From: Xanthobacteraceae bacterium
GTDB taxonomy: Bacteria > Pseudomonadota > Alphaproteobacteria > Rhizobiales > Xanthobacteraceae
DNA: 64,000 nt
Assembly: GCA_019746355.1 (NCBI GenBank)
Contig: JAIESC010000028.1
Location: 17,796-81,795, forward strand
Direction: 5' to 3'
Below, one piece after another: positions 8,534 to 16,330 of this stretch. Numbering within the stretch: the stretch's first letter is position 1; every line of letters begins with the position of its first letter. The notes beneath the pieces were generated by a model, which worked only from the letters and a program-made list of their open reading frames with translations, was not told where the DNA came from and made no database searches. The position numbers and the translations under genes were made by a program.

Positions 8534-9430
8534 TCACATCTCGATGTCGAGGCCGACGTCGAGCGCCGGCGCGGAATGCGTGAGCGCCCCCGACGAGGCG
8601 TAGTCCACGCCGGTTGCCGCGATCTCGGCGATGGTGTCGAGCGTGATGCCGCCGGAGGCCTCGACCACGAGGCGGCCGTGGACCATGGCCATCGCCTTCC
8701 GCATCGACGCGATGTCGAAGTTGTCGATCAGCACCACGTCGGCAAGGCCGCATTCCAGCACGTCGGCAAGCTGATCGAGCGAATCCACCTCGATCTCGAT
8801 CTTCACCAGATGGCCGGCATTGGCGCGGGCTCGCTCCAGCACGGGGCGGATGCCGCCGGCGACCGCGATGTGGTTGTCCTTGATCAGGATCGCGTCATCG
8901 AGGCCGAAGCGGTGGTTGAAGCCGCCGCCGCAGCGCACCGCATATTTCTCGAGCGAGCGCAGCCCCGGTGTGGTCTTGCGGGTGCAGCAGATGCGGGTCT
9001 TGCCGGAGCCAACCTTGCGCACGAAGGCCTGCGTCGCGGTGGCAACGCCCGAGAGGTGCTGGACGAAATTGAGCGCCACCCGCTCGGCCGAGAGCACGGC
9101 CCGCGCGTCGCCGTTGATGTGCATCAGCGCGGCCTTGGCCTCGACCGTCGCGCCGTCGCGCACCACCGGCACGATCTCGATGTCGGGCGAGAGTTTTCGG
9201 AAGCAGGCGACGGCGAGGGGAAGGCCTGCGATGGTGCCGGCCTTGCGCGCCGCCATCACGGTTCGGCTCGGCGTGCCGACCGGAACGGTCGCGATCGAGG
9301 TGACGTCGCCGGCGCGGCCGAGGTCCTCGGCGAGCGCGCGCGTGACGGCGTCCTCGATCTCCAGCGGCGAGATGAAGCCGCCCGGATAGGTGAGGGTCTC
9401 GATCAGACTTTCCGTCGCCCGTGTCAGCAT
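8534..9430 (-). CDS. nadC: Nicotinate-nucleotide pyrophosphorylase (carboxylating), NadC
   Basis: A 298-residue quinolinate phosphoribosyltransferase, which turns quinolinate and PRPP into nicotinate mononucleotide, CO2 and pyrophosphate in de novo NAD synthesis. Family marks are VTSIATVP near the N-terminus, LNFVQHLSGVATAT, TRKTTPGLR (substrate-binding Arg/Lys), KYAVRCGGGFNHRFGL and the lysine-bearing IKDNHI. Length is normal (280-300). It lies 16 bases behind nadA on the same strand and is surely cotranscribed. The usual rhizobial order nadA-nadB-nadC is missing nadB here. Confidence 0.96.
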   Translation of the reverse strand: MLTRATESLIETLTYPGGFISPLEIEDAVTRALAEDLGRAGDVTSIATVPVGTPSRTVMAARKAGTIAGLPLAVACFRKLSPDIEIVPVVRDGATVEAKAALMHINGDARAVLSAERVALNFVQHLSGVATATQAFVRKVGSGKTRICCTRKTTPGLRSLEKYAVRCGGGFNHRFGLDDAILIKDNHIAVAGGIRPVLERARANAGHLVKIEIEVDSLDQLADVLECGLADVVLIDNFDIASMRKAMAMVHGRLVVEASGGITLDTIAEIAATGVDYASSGALTHSAPALDVGLDIEM

Positions 9431-9446
9431 GATGCCACTCGCCGTT

Positions 9447-10547
9447 TCACGATTTCAGATAAATCATGCGCTCGACCGCACGCCGCGCCTTCGCCGCGAC
9501 CGCCGGATCGATCACCACCTCCTCCTTCATGTGCAGGAGGCTGTCGAGGATCTTCGGCAGGGTGATGCGCTTCATGTGCGGGCAGAGGTTGCACGGCCGC
9601 GTGAACTCCACGTCCGGCAGCTCGGCCTGCACGTTGTCGGCCATCGAGCATTCGGTCACCAGCACGACGCGCTTCGGCTTGTTCCGGCGCACATAGTCGA
9701 TCATGTGCGCGGTCGAGCCGGTGAAGTCGGAGGCCGCGATCACGTCGGGCGGACACTCCGGATGCGCGACGATCTGCACGTCCGGGTCATTCTGGCGGAT
9801 CAGCGCCAACTCGTCGCCGGTGAAGCGCTCGTGCACCTCGCACGCGCCCTTCCAGGCGATGATCTTCACTTTGCTCTGCGACGCGACGTATTTGGCGAGA
9901 TACTGGTCGGGCACGAATATGACCCTGTCGACACCCAGGCTCTCGACCACTTGAAGGGCGTTGGACGAGGTGCAGGTGATGTCGCTCTCCGCCTTCACCT
10001 CGGCCGAGGTGTTGACGTAGGTCACGACGGGCACGCCCGGGAAGCGCTCGCGCAACAGCCGCACGTCCTCTCCGGTGATGGCGGAGGCGAGCGAGCAGCC
10101 GGCCTTGAGGTCCGGGATCAGTACGGTCTTTTCCGGATTGAGCACCTTCGCGGTCTCGGCCATGAAGTGCACGCCGCACTGCACGATCACGTCGGCCTTC
10201 ACTTTCGTGGCCTCGCGCGCGAGCTGCAGCGAGTCGCCGACGAAGTCGGCAACGCAGTTGTAGATCTCCGGCGTCTGGTAGTTGTGCGCGAGGATGACGG
10301 CGTTGCGCTCCTTCTTCAGCGCGTTGATGGCGCGCACATAGGGCGCGAAGAACGGCCATTCGACCGAAGGCACGACGTTCTGGATGCGCGCATAGAGGTG
10401 CGCGGTCTCGCGCTCGACCGCGGCGTTCCATTCGAGCGACGGCGCGGGCAGGGCACCGAACTTTTTCAGCGCCGAATTTCCGGCCGATGCTGGCGGCGGC
10501 AACGGTTGCCGCGCATTGAGCGGCCCCACAGTGTCCACGACCGGCAT
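9447..10547 (-). CDS. nadA: Quinolinate synthase NadA
   Basis: A 366-residue enzyme that condenses iminoaspartate with dihydroxyacetone phosphate to give quinolinate and carries an oxygen-sensitive 4Fe-4S cluster. The family motif [13 protein letters not shown] is present, and the three cluster cysteines can be placed in [16 protein letters not shown] and NLCPHM. An N-terminal Pro/Ala-rich extension of about 40 residues precedes the catalytic core. The ATG at 10547 has a good Shine-Dalgarno (GAGGAG, 7 bases away). Two inverted repeats of matching architecture sit 27 and 94 bases upstream, where a NAD-responsive repressor would act. nadC follows directly. Confidence 0.97.
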   Translation of the reverse strand: MPVVDTVGPLNARQPLPPPASAGNSALKKFGALPAPSLEWNAAVERETAHLYARIQNVVPSVEWPFFAPYVRAINALKKERNAVILAHNYQTPEIYNCVADFVGDSLQLAREATKVKADVIVQCGVHFMAETAKVLNPEKTVLIPDLKAGCSLASAITGEDVRLLRERFPGVPVVTYVNTSAEVKAESDITCTSSNALQVVESLGVDRVIFVPDQYLAKYVASQSKVKIIAWKGACEVHERFTGDELALIRQNDPDVQIVAHPECPPDVIAASDFTGSTAHMIDYVRRNKPKRVVLVTECSMADNVQAELPDVEFTRPCNLCPHMKRITLPKILDSLLHMKEEVVIDPAVAAKARRAVERMIYLKS

Positions 10548-10573
10548 GGCAATCTCCTCACTCTGCGGCTTGT

Positions 10574-10596
10574 AATATGCTCAATCTGAGCATATT
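10574..10596. promoter_or_regulatory. Putative NadQ/NrtR-type operator 1 before nadA
   Basis: A perfect inverted repeat with 10-bp arms AATATGCTCA and TGAGCATATT around the spacer ATC, 27-49 bases upstream of the nadA start. The CTC-N5-GAG core with A/T-rich outer arms is the kind of site used by NrtR/NadQ-class repressors of NAD genes, as I recall the family. A NadQ-like gene lies at 19997-20986. Confidence 0.7.
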
Positions 10597-10640
10597 TGGG
10601 GACGAAAACATCCGGCTCGCAGCCGGCCTGTCCCGCACCC

Positions 10641-10661
10641 TTATTCTCATTTCGAGTATAA
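10641..10661. promoter_or_regulatory. Putative NadQ/NrtR-type operator 2 before nadA
   Basis: Arms TTATTCTC and GAGTATAA (7 of 8 pairs) around five bases give the same CTC-N5-GAG core as the perfect repeat 45 bases nearer nadA. On the minus strand the right arm gives TATACT, a good -10 box for nadA, so a bound repressor would cover the promoter. Confidence 0.55.
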
Positions 10662-10889
10662 TATATAGCACTTCACGGGCCGCTGCGCCAGTCCCCCATT
10701 CGGATGATTTGCGATGGTCGGACGCAGCATACGCAAGTCAGCCATGCAGCCATGTGCCGCGGAAATCGAAACCATCACGAAGTTTCGTTTTGGCCCGCAG
10801 CGGCCTGTGCCTAAAAGACCGCGACCGGTGCGGCATTTCCCGCGCCGATTCTCCTGCCAGGCTTCTTTAGGAAATTTTGGGAAACGCCG

Positions 10890-12131
10890 ATGTCGACAGC
10901 CGCCGCGCCCGTGCCGTTGAAACTCGCACCGTGGCGGACGCCGATGGTGCTCATTGCCATCGGCTGCGTTATCGCGCTGATCGCCTTCGGCCCGCGCTCT
11001 GCGCTCGGCCAGTTTCTCGCGCCGCTGTCGTTCGAACGCGGCTGGGGCCGGGAGGCGTTCTCCTTCGCCATCGCCGTGCAGAACCTGCTGTGGGGCGCGG
11101 CGCAGCCGTTCACCGGCGCGCTGGCCGATCGCTTCGGCCCGGTGCGGGTGCTGTGTGTGGGCGCGATCCTCTATGCCGTGGGGCTCGCCTGGATGTCGCA
11201 GGCGACGACCATCGCAGGCCTCGACCTCTCGGCTGGCGTGATGATCGGCTTCGGCCTCGCCGGCTGCTCGTTCCCGATGGTGATCGGCGCGCTCGGCAAG
11301 CTCGTGCCGGAAAGCTGGCGCGGCTTCGCGTTCGGCGCGGGCACGGCGGCGGGTTCGTTCGGCCAGTTCCTCTACTCGCCGCTTGCCCATTGGCTGATCC
11401 AGGCGTTCTCCTGGCAGACGACCCTGCTGGTGTTCGCCGGCACGCTGCTGCTGGTGCTGCCGCTGTCGCTCGCGCTCGCGAACGCGTCGTCTGCTGCAGC
11501 GTCGGCGGCCGCGAAGCCGCAATCGTCGCGGCAGGCGCTGGTCGAGGCGTTCGGCCACAAGAGCTACGTGCTGCTGGTGCTGGGTTTCTTCACCTGCGGC
11601 TTCCAACTCGCCTTCGTCACCGTGCACCTGCCGTCCTATCTGGTCGACCGCGGGCTTGGTGCAGACGCGGGAGCCTGGACCATCGCGATGATCGGCCTGT
11701 TCAACATCATCGGCTCGCTCTCGGCGGGCTGGCTCTCGGGCCGGATGCCGAAGCGCTATCTGCTTTCGATCATCTATTTCGGACGCGCGGTCGCGATCAT
11801 CGGCCTGATCACGCTGCCGCCGAGCACGGCCTCGGTGCTGGTGTTCGGCGCGGTGACGGGCCTGCTCTGGCTTTCCACCGTGCCGCCGACTTCGGGCCTC
11901 GTTGCGCTGATGTTCGGCACGCGCTGGCTCACCATGCTGTTCGGCTTTGCCTTCTTCAGCCACCAGGTCGGCGGCTTCCTCGGCGTCTGGCTCGGCGGCT
12001 GGGCGTTCGAGGCGACCGGCTCCTACGACGTGATCTGGTGGCTCGCGGTGTTCTTCGGCGTTGCGTCGGCGGTGATCAACCTGCCGATCGTCGAGAAGCC
12101 GGTGGCGCGGCCGGCAACGGCCGCGGCATAA
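10890..12131 (+). CDS. MFS transporter (first of tandem pair)
   Basis: A 413-residue major facilitator with about 12 membrane segments. The loop 2-3 signature reads GALADRFGPVRV, and conserved intramembrane stretches are GFGLAGCSF, GAGTAAGSFGQFLYSP and FFSHQVGGFLGVWLGG. The overall type resembles the oxalate/formate and monocarboxylate-like MFS branch; the substrate cannot be told. The ATG at 10890 follows a weak purine stretch (GGGAAACGCCG). The next gene starts 7 bases after the stop and is a close paralog, so the two form one operon. It is divergent from nadA, but there is no reason to think it carries NAD precursors. Confidence 0.88.
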   Translation: MSTAAAPVPLKLAPWRTPMVLIAIGCVIALIAFGPRSALGQFLAPLSFERGWGREAFSFAIAVQNLLWGAAQPFTGALADRFGPVRVLCVGAILYAVGLAWMSQATTIAGLDLSAGVMIGFGLAGCSFPMVIGALGKLVPESWRGFAFGAGTAAGSFGQFLYSPLAHWLIQAFSWQTTLLVFAGTLLLVLPLSLALANASSAAASAAAKPQSSRQALVEAFGHKSYVLLVLGFFTCGFQLAFVTVHLPSYLVDRGLGADAGAWTIAMIGLFNIIGSLSAGWLSGRMPKRYLLSIIYFGRAVAIIGLITLPPSTASVLVFGAVTGLLWLSTVPPTSGLVALMFGTRWLTMLFGFAFFSHQVGGFLGVWLGGWAFEATGSYDVIWWLAVFFGVASAVINLPIVEKPVARPATAAA

Positions 12132-12138
12132 TCGCGCC

Positions 12139-13389
12139 ATGCCGGACCGTCTTTCCGCCAAGCTGTCAGCTTTGCTGACCTCCTGGCGCACGCCCCTCGT
12201 CATTCTCGTCTGCGGCTGCCTGATCGGCCTGATCAGCTTCGGCCCGCGCTCGACCTTCGGCTTCTTCCTCACGCCGATGACCACGGCCAACGGCTGGGGC
12301 CGCGACGTGTTCGCGCTCGCCATGGCGATCGAGATGCTGTTGTGGGGCGCGAGCCAGCCGTTTGCCGGCGCGCTTGCCGACCGCTTCGGCGCGGCCTGGG
12401 TGCTGATCGGCGGATGCCTTCTCTACATCGCCGGCACCGTCTGGATGGCCTATGCGCGCACGCCGCTGGAGTTTCACCTGTCGGCCGGCGTGCTGATCGG
12501 CTTCGGCCTCGGCGGCTGCTCGTTCGGCCTGGTGATAGGTGCGTTCGGCAAGCTCTTGCCGCAGAGCTGGCGCACCATCGGCTTCGGCGCGGGCACCGCG
12601 GCGGGCTCGTTCGGCCAGTTCCTGTTCTCGCCGCTCGCGGTCGCGCTGATCGACAGCGTCGGCTGGCAGAACACGCTCCTGATCTTCGCCGCGATGCTGC
12701 TGACTTGCATACCGCTTGCGACGATGCTCGCGGCCCCGCGCGGGTCGCACGGCCATGCCATGGGGATGGTGCCCGGCCAGACCGTGGCGCAGGCGCTGGC
12801 CGAGGCGTTCGGGCACCGAAGCTATGTCCTGCTCACGCTCGGCTACTTCACCTGCGGCTTCCAGCTTTTCTTCATCACCGTGCACCTGCCGGCCTACCTG
12901 GTCGACCGCGGGCTGTCGTCGTCGATCGGCGGCTGGACCATCGCGGTGATCGGCCTGTTCAACATCGTGGGCTCTATTGCCTCGGGCTACATCGCCAACG
13001 TGATGCCCAAGCGCTATCTGCTCGCGGCGGTCTACTTCAGCCGCTCGATCGCGATCCTCATCTTCATCCTGCTGCCGCCGAGCCCCTTCGTCACGCTCAT
13101 GTTCGGGGCGATGATGGGGCTGCTCTGGCTCTCGACCATTCCACCGACCTCGGCGCTGGTCGCGATCATGTTCGGCCCGCGCTGGCTCACCATGCTGCTC
13201 GGCATCTCCTTCTTCAGCCACCAGGTCGGCGGATTCCTCGGCGTCTGGCTCGGCGGCGTGCTCTATGAGCGCACCGGCTCCTACGACGTGATCTGGTGGG
13301 GCGCGATCATCCTCGGCGTCGCGTCGGCGGTGATCAACCTGCCGATCGTCGAGAAGCCGGTCGCACGGCCGCGGGCGGCTGCGGCCTAG
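12139..13389 (+). CDS. MFS transporter (second of tandem pair)
   Basis: A 416-residue paralog of the preceding MFS protein, alike along its whole length (for example GFGLGGCSFGLVIGAFGKLLP, GAGTAAGSFGQFLFSP and FFSHQVGGFLGVWLGG) and with an almost identical C-terminal tail ending VARPRAAAA. It arose by tandem duplication. Main differences are in the N-terminal 20 residues and the central cytoplasmic loop (HGHAMGMVPGQT). Two half-similar transporters in one transcript may differ in substrate or form a pair; the sequence does not decide. A REP-like hairpin begins 11 bases after the stop. Confidence 0.88.
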   Translation: MPDRLSAKLSALLTSWRTPLVILVCGCLIGLISFGPRSTFGFFLTPMTTANGWGRDVFALAMAIEMLLWGASQPFAGALADRFGAAWVLIGGCLLYIAGTVWMAYARTPLEFHLSAGVLIGFGLGGCSFGLVIGAFGKLLPQSWRTIGFGAGTAAGSFGQFLFSPLAVALIDSVGWQNTLLIFAAMLLTCIPLATMLAAPRGSHGHAMGMVPGQTVAQALAEAFGHRSYVLLTLGYFTCGFQLFFITVHLPAYLVDRGLSSSIGGWTIAVIGLFNIVGSIASGYIANVMPKRYLLAAVYFSRSIAILIFILLPPSPFVTLMFGAMMGLLWLSTIPPTSALVAIMFGPRWLTMLLGISFFSHQVGGFLGVWLGGVLYERTGSYDVIWWGAIILGVASAVINLPIVEKPVARPRAAAA

Positions 13390-13400
13390 TTCCGGCCGTC

Positions 13401-13422
13401 ATCATCCGCGAAAGCGGATGAT
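13401..13422. repeat. REP-like palindrome (CCGC-GAAA-GCGG, then CCAGT)
   Basis: Nine-bp perfect stem ATCATCCGC / GCGGATGAT with a GAAA loop, followed by CCAGT. The same layout recurs at 28406 and in the inverted pair at 33121-33203. Placed just after the MFS stop, it may also terminate transcription. Confidence 0.7.
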
Positions 13423-13450
13423 CCAGTGCCCCCCGATGACGTAGTATTGG

Positions 13451-13547
13451 ATGCCCGCCCCCCATAGGCGAGCGAAGCGACGCCGTTCTACGAACGGCTA
13501 CGGGCGAGCGAAGCGACGCCGTTCTAAGAACGGCTATGCGCGGGCAT
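13451..13547. repeat. Two 36-bp tandem units inside a flanking inverted repeat
   Basis: Units 13467-13502 and 13503-13538 differ at very few positions. Each contains a hairpin GCCGTTC / GAACGGC. They are enclosed by ATGCCCG (13451-13457) and CGGGCAT (13541-13547), so the whole could fold as a stem with two side hairpins. It lies between the MFS pair and acuI. Confidence 0.65.
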
Positions 13548-13579
13548 GACGATCGGGGATCGGGGACGCGGAGAGAAGC

Positions 13580-14566
13580 GTGGCAAGATTCAAAGCAATC
13601 GTGATCGAGAAGGCCGACAAGGGCCAGACCGTCAATCTCACCGAGTTCGACGAAGCGAACTTCATGGACGGCGACGTTACCGTCCGCGTCCGCTGGTCCA
13701 CCATCAACTACAAGGACGGGCTCGCGATCACCGGCAAGGCTCCGGTGGTGCGACGCTTTCCGATGATCCCCGGCATCGATTTCGCGGGCGAGGTCGAGGC
13801 GTCGTCGCATTCCGAGTGGAAGCCCGGCGACAAGGTGATCCTCAACGGCTGGGGCACCGGCGAGACGCATCTGGGTGCCTTTGCGCAGAAGTCGCGCGTC
13901 AAAGGCCAGTGGCTGGTGCGGCTGCCGCAGGGCTTGAGCGAGCGCGACGCAATGGCGATCGGCACCGCGGGCTACACCGCGATGCTTGCGGTGATGGCGC
14001 TCGAACGCCACGGCCTGACGCCGGCCGACGGCGCGATCCTGGTGACGGGGGCCGCGGGCGGCGTCGGATCGGTCGCGGTGGCGCTGCTCGCCAAGCGCGG
14101 CTTCCCGGTGGTTGCCTCGACCGGGCGGGTGGAGGAGACGGAGTATCTCAAGGCGCTCGGCGCAAGCGAGATCATTCCACGCGCCGAACTCACCGGAGCG
14201 CCGCGGCCGCTCAACAAGGAGCGCTTCGCAGGCGCAATCGATTCGGTCGGTTCCACGACGCTCGCCAATGCCCTGTCGATGACGAAATATGGCGGCGCGG
14301 TCGCAGCCTGCGGGCTCGCCGGCGGCATGGACCTGCCGGGCAGCGTCGCGCCATTCATTTTGCGCGGGGTGTCGCTTTTGGGCATCGACTCCGTGCAGTG
14401 CCCTATCCGGGTAAGGACCGAGGCGTGGCAACGCTTGGCTTCCGACCTCGACCGGACCAAACTCGCGCAGATCACCCGGGAAATCGGGCTCGACGAGGTG
14501 ATTTCGGTCGCTGGAACCATCCTCGAAAGTAAGGTGAGGGGCCGGATCGTGGTCAAAATCGAGTAA
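13580..14566 (+). CDS. acuI: Acrylyl-CoA reductase / YhdH-type MDR oxidoreductase
   Basis: A 328-residue zinc-free medium-chain reductase. The N-terminal half is GroES-like ([29 protein letters not shown]); the NADPH-binding half has [19 protein letters not shown], followed by the ASTGR region that usually reads the cofactor phosphate. The YhdH/AcuI subfamily is recognised by these motifs and by length. Known members reduce acryloyl-CoA to propionyl-CoA, linking DMSP or 3-hydroxypropionate breakdown to central metabolism; the exact substrate here is inferred. The start is a GTG at 13580 after GGAGAGAAGC. It is a single-gene unit. Confidence 0.88.
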   Translation: MARFKAIVIEKADKGQTVNLTEFDEANFMDGDVTVRVRWSTINYKDGLAITGKAPVVRRFPMIPGIDFAGEVEASSHSEWKPGDKVILNGWGTGETHLGAFAQKSRVKGQWLVRLPQGLSERDAMAIGTAGYTAMLAVMALERHGLTPADGAILVTGAAGGVGSVAVALLAKRGFPVVASTGRVEETEYLKALGASEIIPRAELTGAPRPLNKERFAGAIDSVGSTTLANALSMTKYGGAVAACGLAGGMDLPGSVAPFILRGVSLLGIDSVQCPIRVRTEAWQRLASDLDRTKLAQITREIGLDEVISVAGTILESKVRGRIVVKIE

Positions 14567-14673
14567 ACGCGTTCAGGATTTGGCTACGAACGTCGGGCAT
14601 GATCGGTGAATCTTATGGTAAGCGGACCGTTAAGGCCGTAAGGCTTTGACCTGCAGCAAAGTGGAGTTGGGGA

Positions 14674-15138
14674 ATGTTCGGCACCAAAAGGGCTTGCGGT
14701 TTCCTGGCTTTCGTTGTTGCGGCCGTGGCCGGCGCGGTTCCGGCCAAGGCCGAGCAACTCGGGGCTGAGCAGGCGCGGGCGTTCGTCGCCGGCAAGCACT
14801 TCTCCTACAGCTGCTTCGACGGCACCAACGGTAACGGACGCATCTACGCCGACGGCTCGGTCGCGGGCTATGTCCAGCCCGGCGGCTCGGGCCCACGCCG
14901 CTTCGTCGTGCTTCCGGCGAACACACTCCAGATCAAGGGCGACCGCTACTGCGCCGCGCTGCGCGGGTTGCCGTTCGAGCCGTGCTTCAACGTCAACCGC
15001 ACGAGCCAGGTGAGCTTCCGCGGCGCGGTCTCGGGGCTGGGCTTTGCCTATTGCGACTTCTACCGCCGCAGCACCCGCGCCGATCTGGTCCGGCCGGCGC
15101 GGCGCGACGTGCGCGCCGACGCAATCCAGCGCGACTGA
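14674..15138 (+). CDS. Secreted hypothetical protein with conserved cysteines (paralog A)
   Basis: A 154-residue protein with a signal peptide (basic MFGTKR, core FLAFVVAAVAGAVP, AKA cleavage near residue 26). The mature part has YSCFDGTNGNGRIYADG, then DRYCAALR, PCFNVN and FAYCDFYRRS. The same order of cysteines and the C-x-DGT-x-G-x-G start appear in the protein encoded at 15878-16297, so the two are diverged paralogs. Function is unknown; I suspect a small disulfide-stabilised periplasmic domain of the DUF995-like kind. The start is supported by GGAG 9 bases upstream (AGTGGAGTTGGGGAATG). Confidence 0.75.
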   Translation: MFGTKRACGFLAFVVAAVAGAVPAKAEQLGAEQARAFVAGKHFSYSCFDGTNGNGRIYADGSVAGYVQPGGSGPRRFVVLPANTLQIKGDRYCAALRGLPFEPCFNVNRTSQVSFRGAVSGLGFAYCDFYRRSTRADLVRPARRDVRADAIQRD

Positions 15139-15184
15139 CGATCCTGAAGTTTCGGTCGACCGGCGCGCCGCGAAAGCGGCGCGT

Positions 15185-15679
15185 TTATTTTGACGCGGCC
15201 CCGTTGTCCGCCGGAAAAATCATGCACGTGGTCGTCGCATGGGCGAGGAGCTTCCCTGTGCGGTCCTTCAGCGTGCCGTCGGAGGTCGCGACGGTGCGGC
15301 CGCGGTGGATGAGCCGGCCTTCGGCGCGGATCACGCCGGTGTCCGCCGTGATCGGCCGCACCATGTTGAGCTTCAGCTCCAGCGTGGTCCAGGCTTCGCC
15401 GACCGCAAGCGTCGAGAAGATCGCGCAGCCGAGCGCGGAATCGAGCAGCGTCGCGGCAAGCCCGCCGTGCACCGTGCCGATCGGATTGTAGTGCCGCTTC
15501 TCGGGCAGGCCCTCGAAACAGGCAAAGCCCTCCTTCACCTCGACGAGATGAAAGCCGAGCGTTTGACACATCGGCGGTTGCGGCAGCTTGCCCGCCACCA
15601 TGTCGCTCAAGAACTCGAGGCCGGTGCGCGTCATGATCTCGTTCTTCGGCACCAGCCCGTAGGTGTAGCTCTCGGTCAT
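15185..15679 (-). CDS. PaaI-like hotdog thioesterase
   Basis: A 164-residue single hotdog domain. The helix-starting motif GTVHGGLAATLLDSALG (with the catalytic-type Asp in LLDSA) and the strand TTLELKLNMVRPI are typical of the PaaI/4HBT acyl-CoA thioesterase family, which hydrolyse aromatic or short acyl-CoA esters. The N-terminal about 40 residues include an added segment (TGLEFLSDMVAGKLP) common in rhizobial members. It stands alone between the two cysteine-patterned secreted paralogs, reading convergent to the first. Confidence 0.85.
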   Translation of the reverse strand: MTESYTYGLVPKNEIMTRTGLEFLSDMVAGKLPQPPMCQTLGFHLVEVKEGFACFEGLPEKRHYNPIGTVHGGLAATLLDSALGCAIFSTLAVGEAWTTLELKLNMVRPITADTGVIRAEGRLIHRGRTVATSDGTLKDRTGKLLAHATTTCMIFPADNGAASK

Positions 15680-15877
15680 TCGCTCACTCGATAATTGCGA
15701 AACACGGTTGATTGGTTAACCCCGCGCATAAACGCGTTGGGGTCGCCGCGGTTCATTCATCATAAACCCCCGTGACACCTGCGTTGCACGGCATGCGAAT
15801 TAACCGTCGGAACAGAACTGACGCGACGGATGCGCGCAAATAGTGGATGGTCGCCCATCGAAGGGGAGGCCTGAGAA

Positions 15878-16297
15878 ATGTTCTCGTTCAGCGCGAGTGC
15901 GAGTATGGCAAGCGCTCGGCGATTTGTCTGCGCCGGATTTACCGCTGCCATCGTGATCGGCGCGACGCTTCCGGCGGACGCAGGACGGCAGGTGCACGGC
16001 GGCGACGTGGCGCGGATGCTCATGGGCCGCGCGGTCAAGATCGAATGTGTCGACGGCACACAGGGCCGCGGCCAGATCACCCAGGCGGGTGTGATCAACG
16101 TGCTGTATCGGCGGCCGCAGTCGCAGCGCGAGGAAAGCGACCGCGCGGCGATGCGCGTGAAGGGCGTGGAAATCTGCCTCGCCTGGAAGCACTTCGGCGG
16201 CGGCGGCGACGGCTGCTATCCGGTGTCGGAAGAGGCCGCGGGCCGCTACCGGCTCTCGACCGGCCCGGCGTGGTGCGACATCAGCGCAGCCAAATAA
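15878..16297 (+). CDS. Secreted hypothetical protein with conserved cysteines (paralog B)
   Basis: A 139-residue protein with an N-terminal signal peptide (RRFVCAGFTAAIVIGATLP, cleavage near ADA). The mature part begins with a HGGDVARMLMGR segment and has KIECVDGTQGRGQIT, EICLAWKHF, DGCYPVSEE and PAWCDISA. The C-x-DGT-x-G-x-G motif and four cysteines match the order seen in the protein at 14674-15138. Start ATG 15878 has GGGAGG 9 bases upstream. Function is unknown. It ends 34 bases before the convergent DUF2339 gene. Confidence 0.75.
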   Translation: MFSFSASASMASARRFVCAGFTAAIVIGATLPADAGRQVHGGDVARMLMGRAVKIECVDGTQGRGQITQAGVINVLYRRPQSQREESDRAAMRVKGVEICLAWKHFGGGGDGCYPVSEEAAGRYRLSTGPAWCDISAAK

Positions 16298-16330
16298 GCT
16301 CGCGCCGAAGCCCAGGCGCGACTTTCGGTT

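Noticed and set aside
10890..13389. MFS pair as NAD-precursor transporters regulated with nadA
   Set aside because: They are divergent from nadA and over 220 bases from the operators, and nothing in the proteins points to niacin or nicotinamide riboside.
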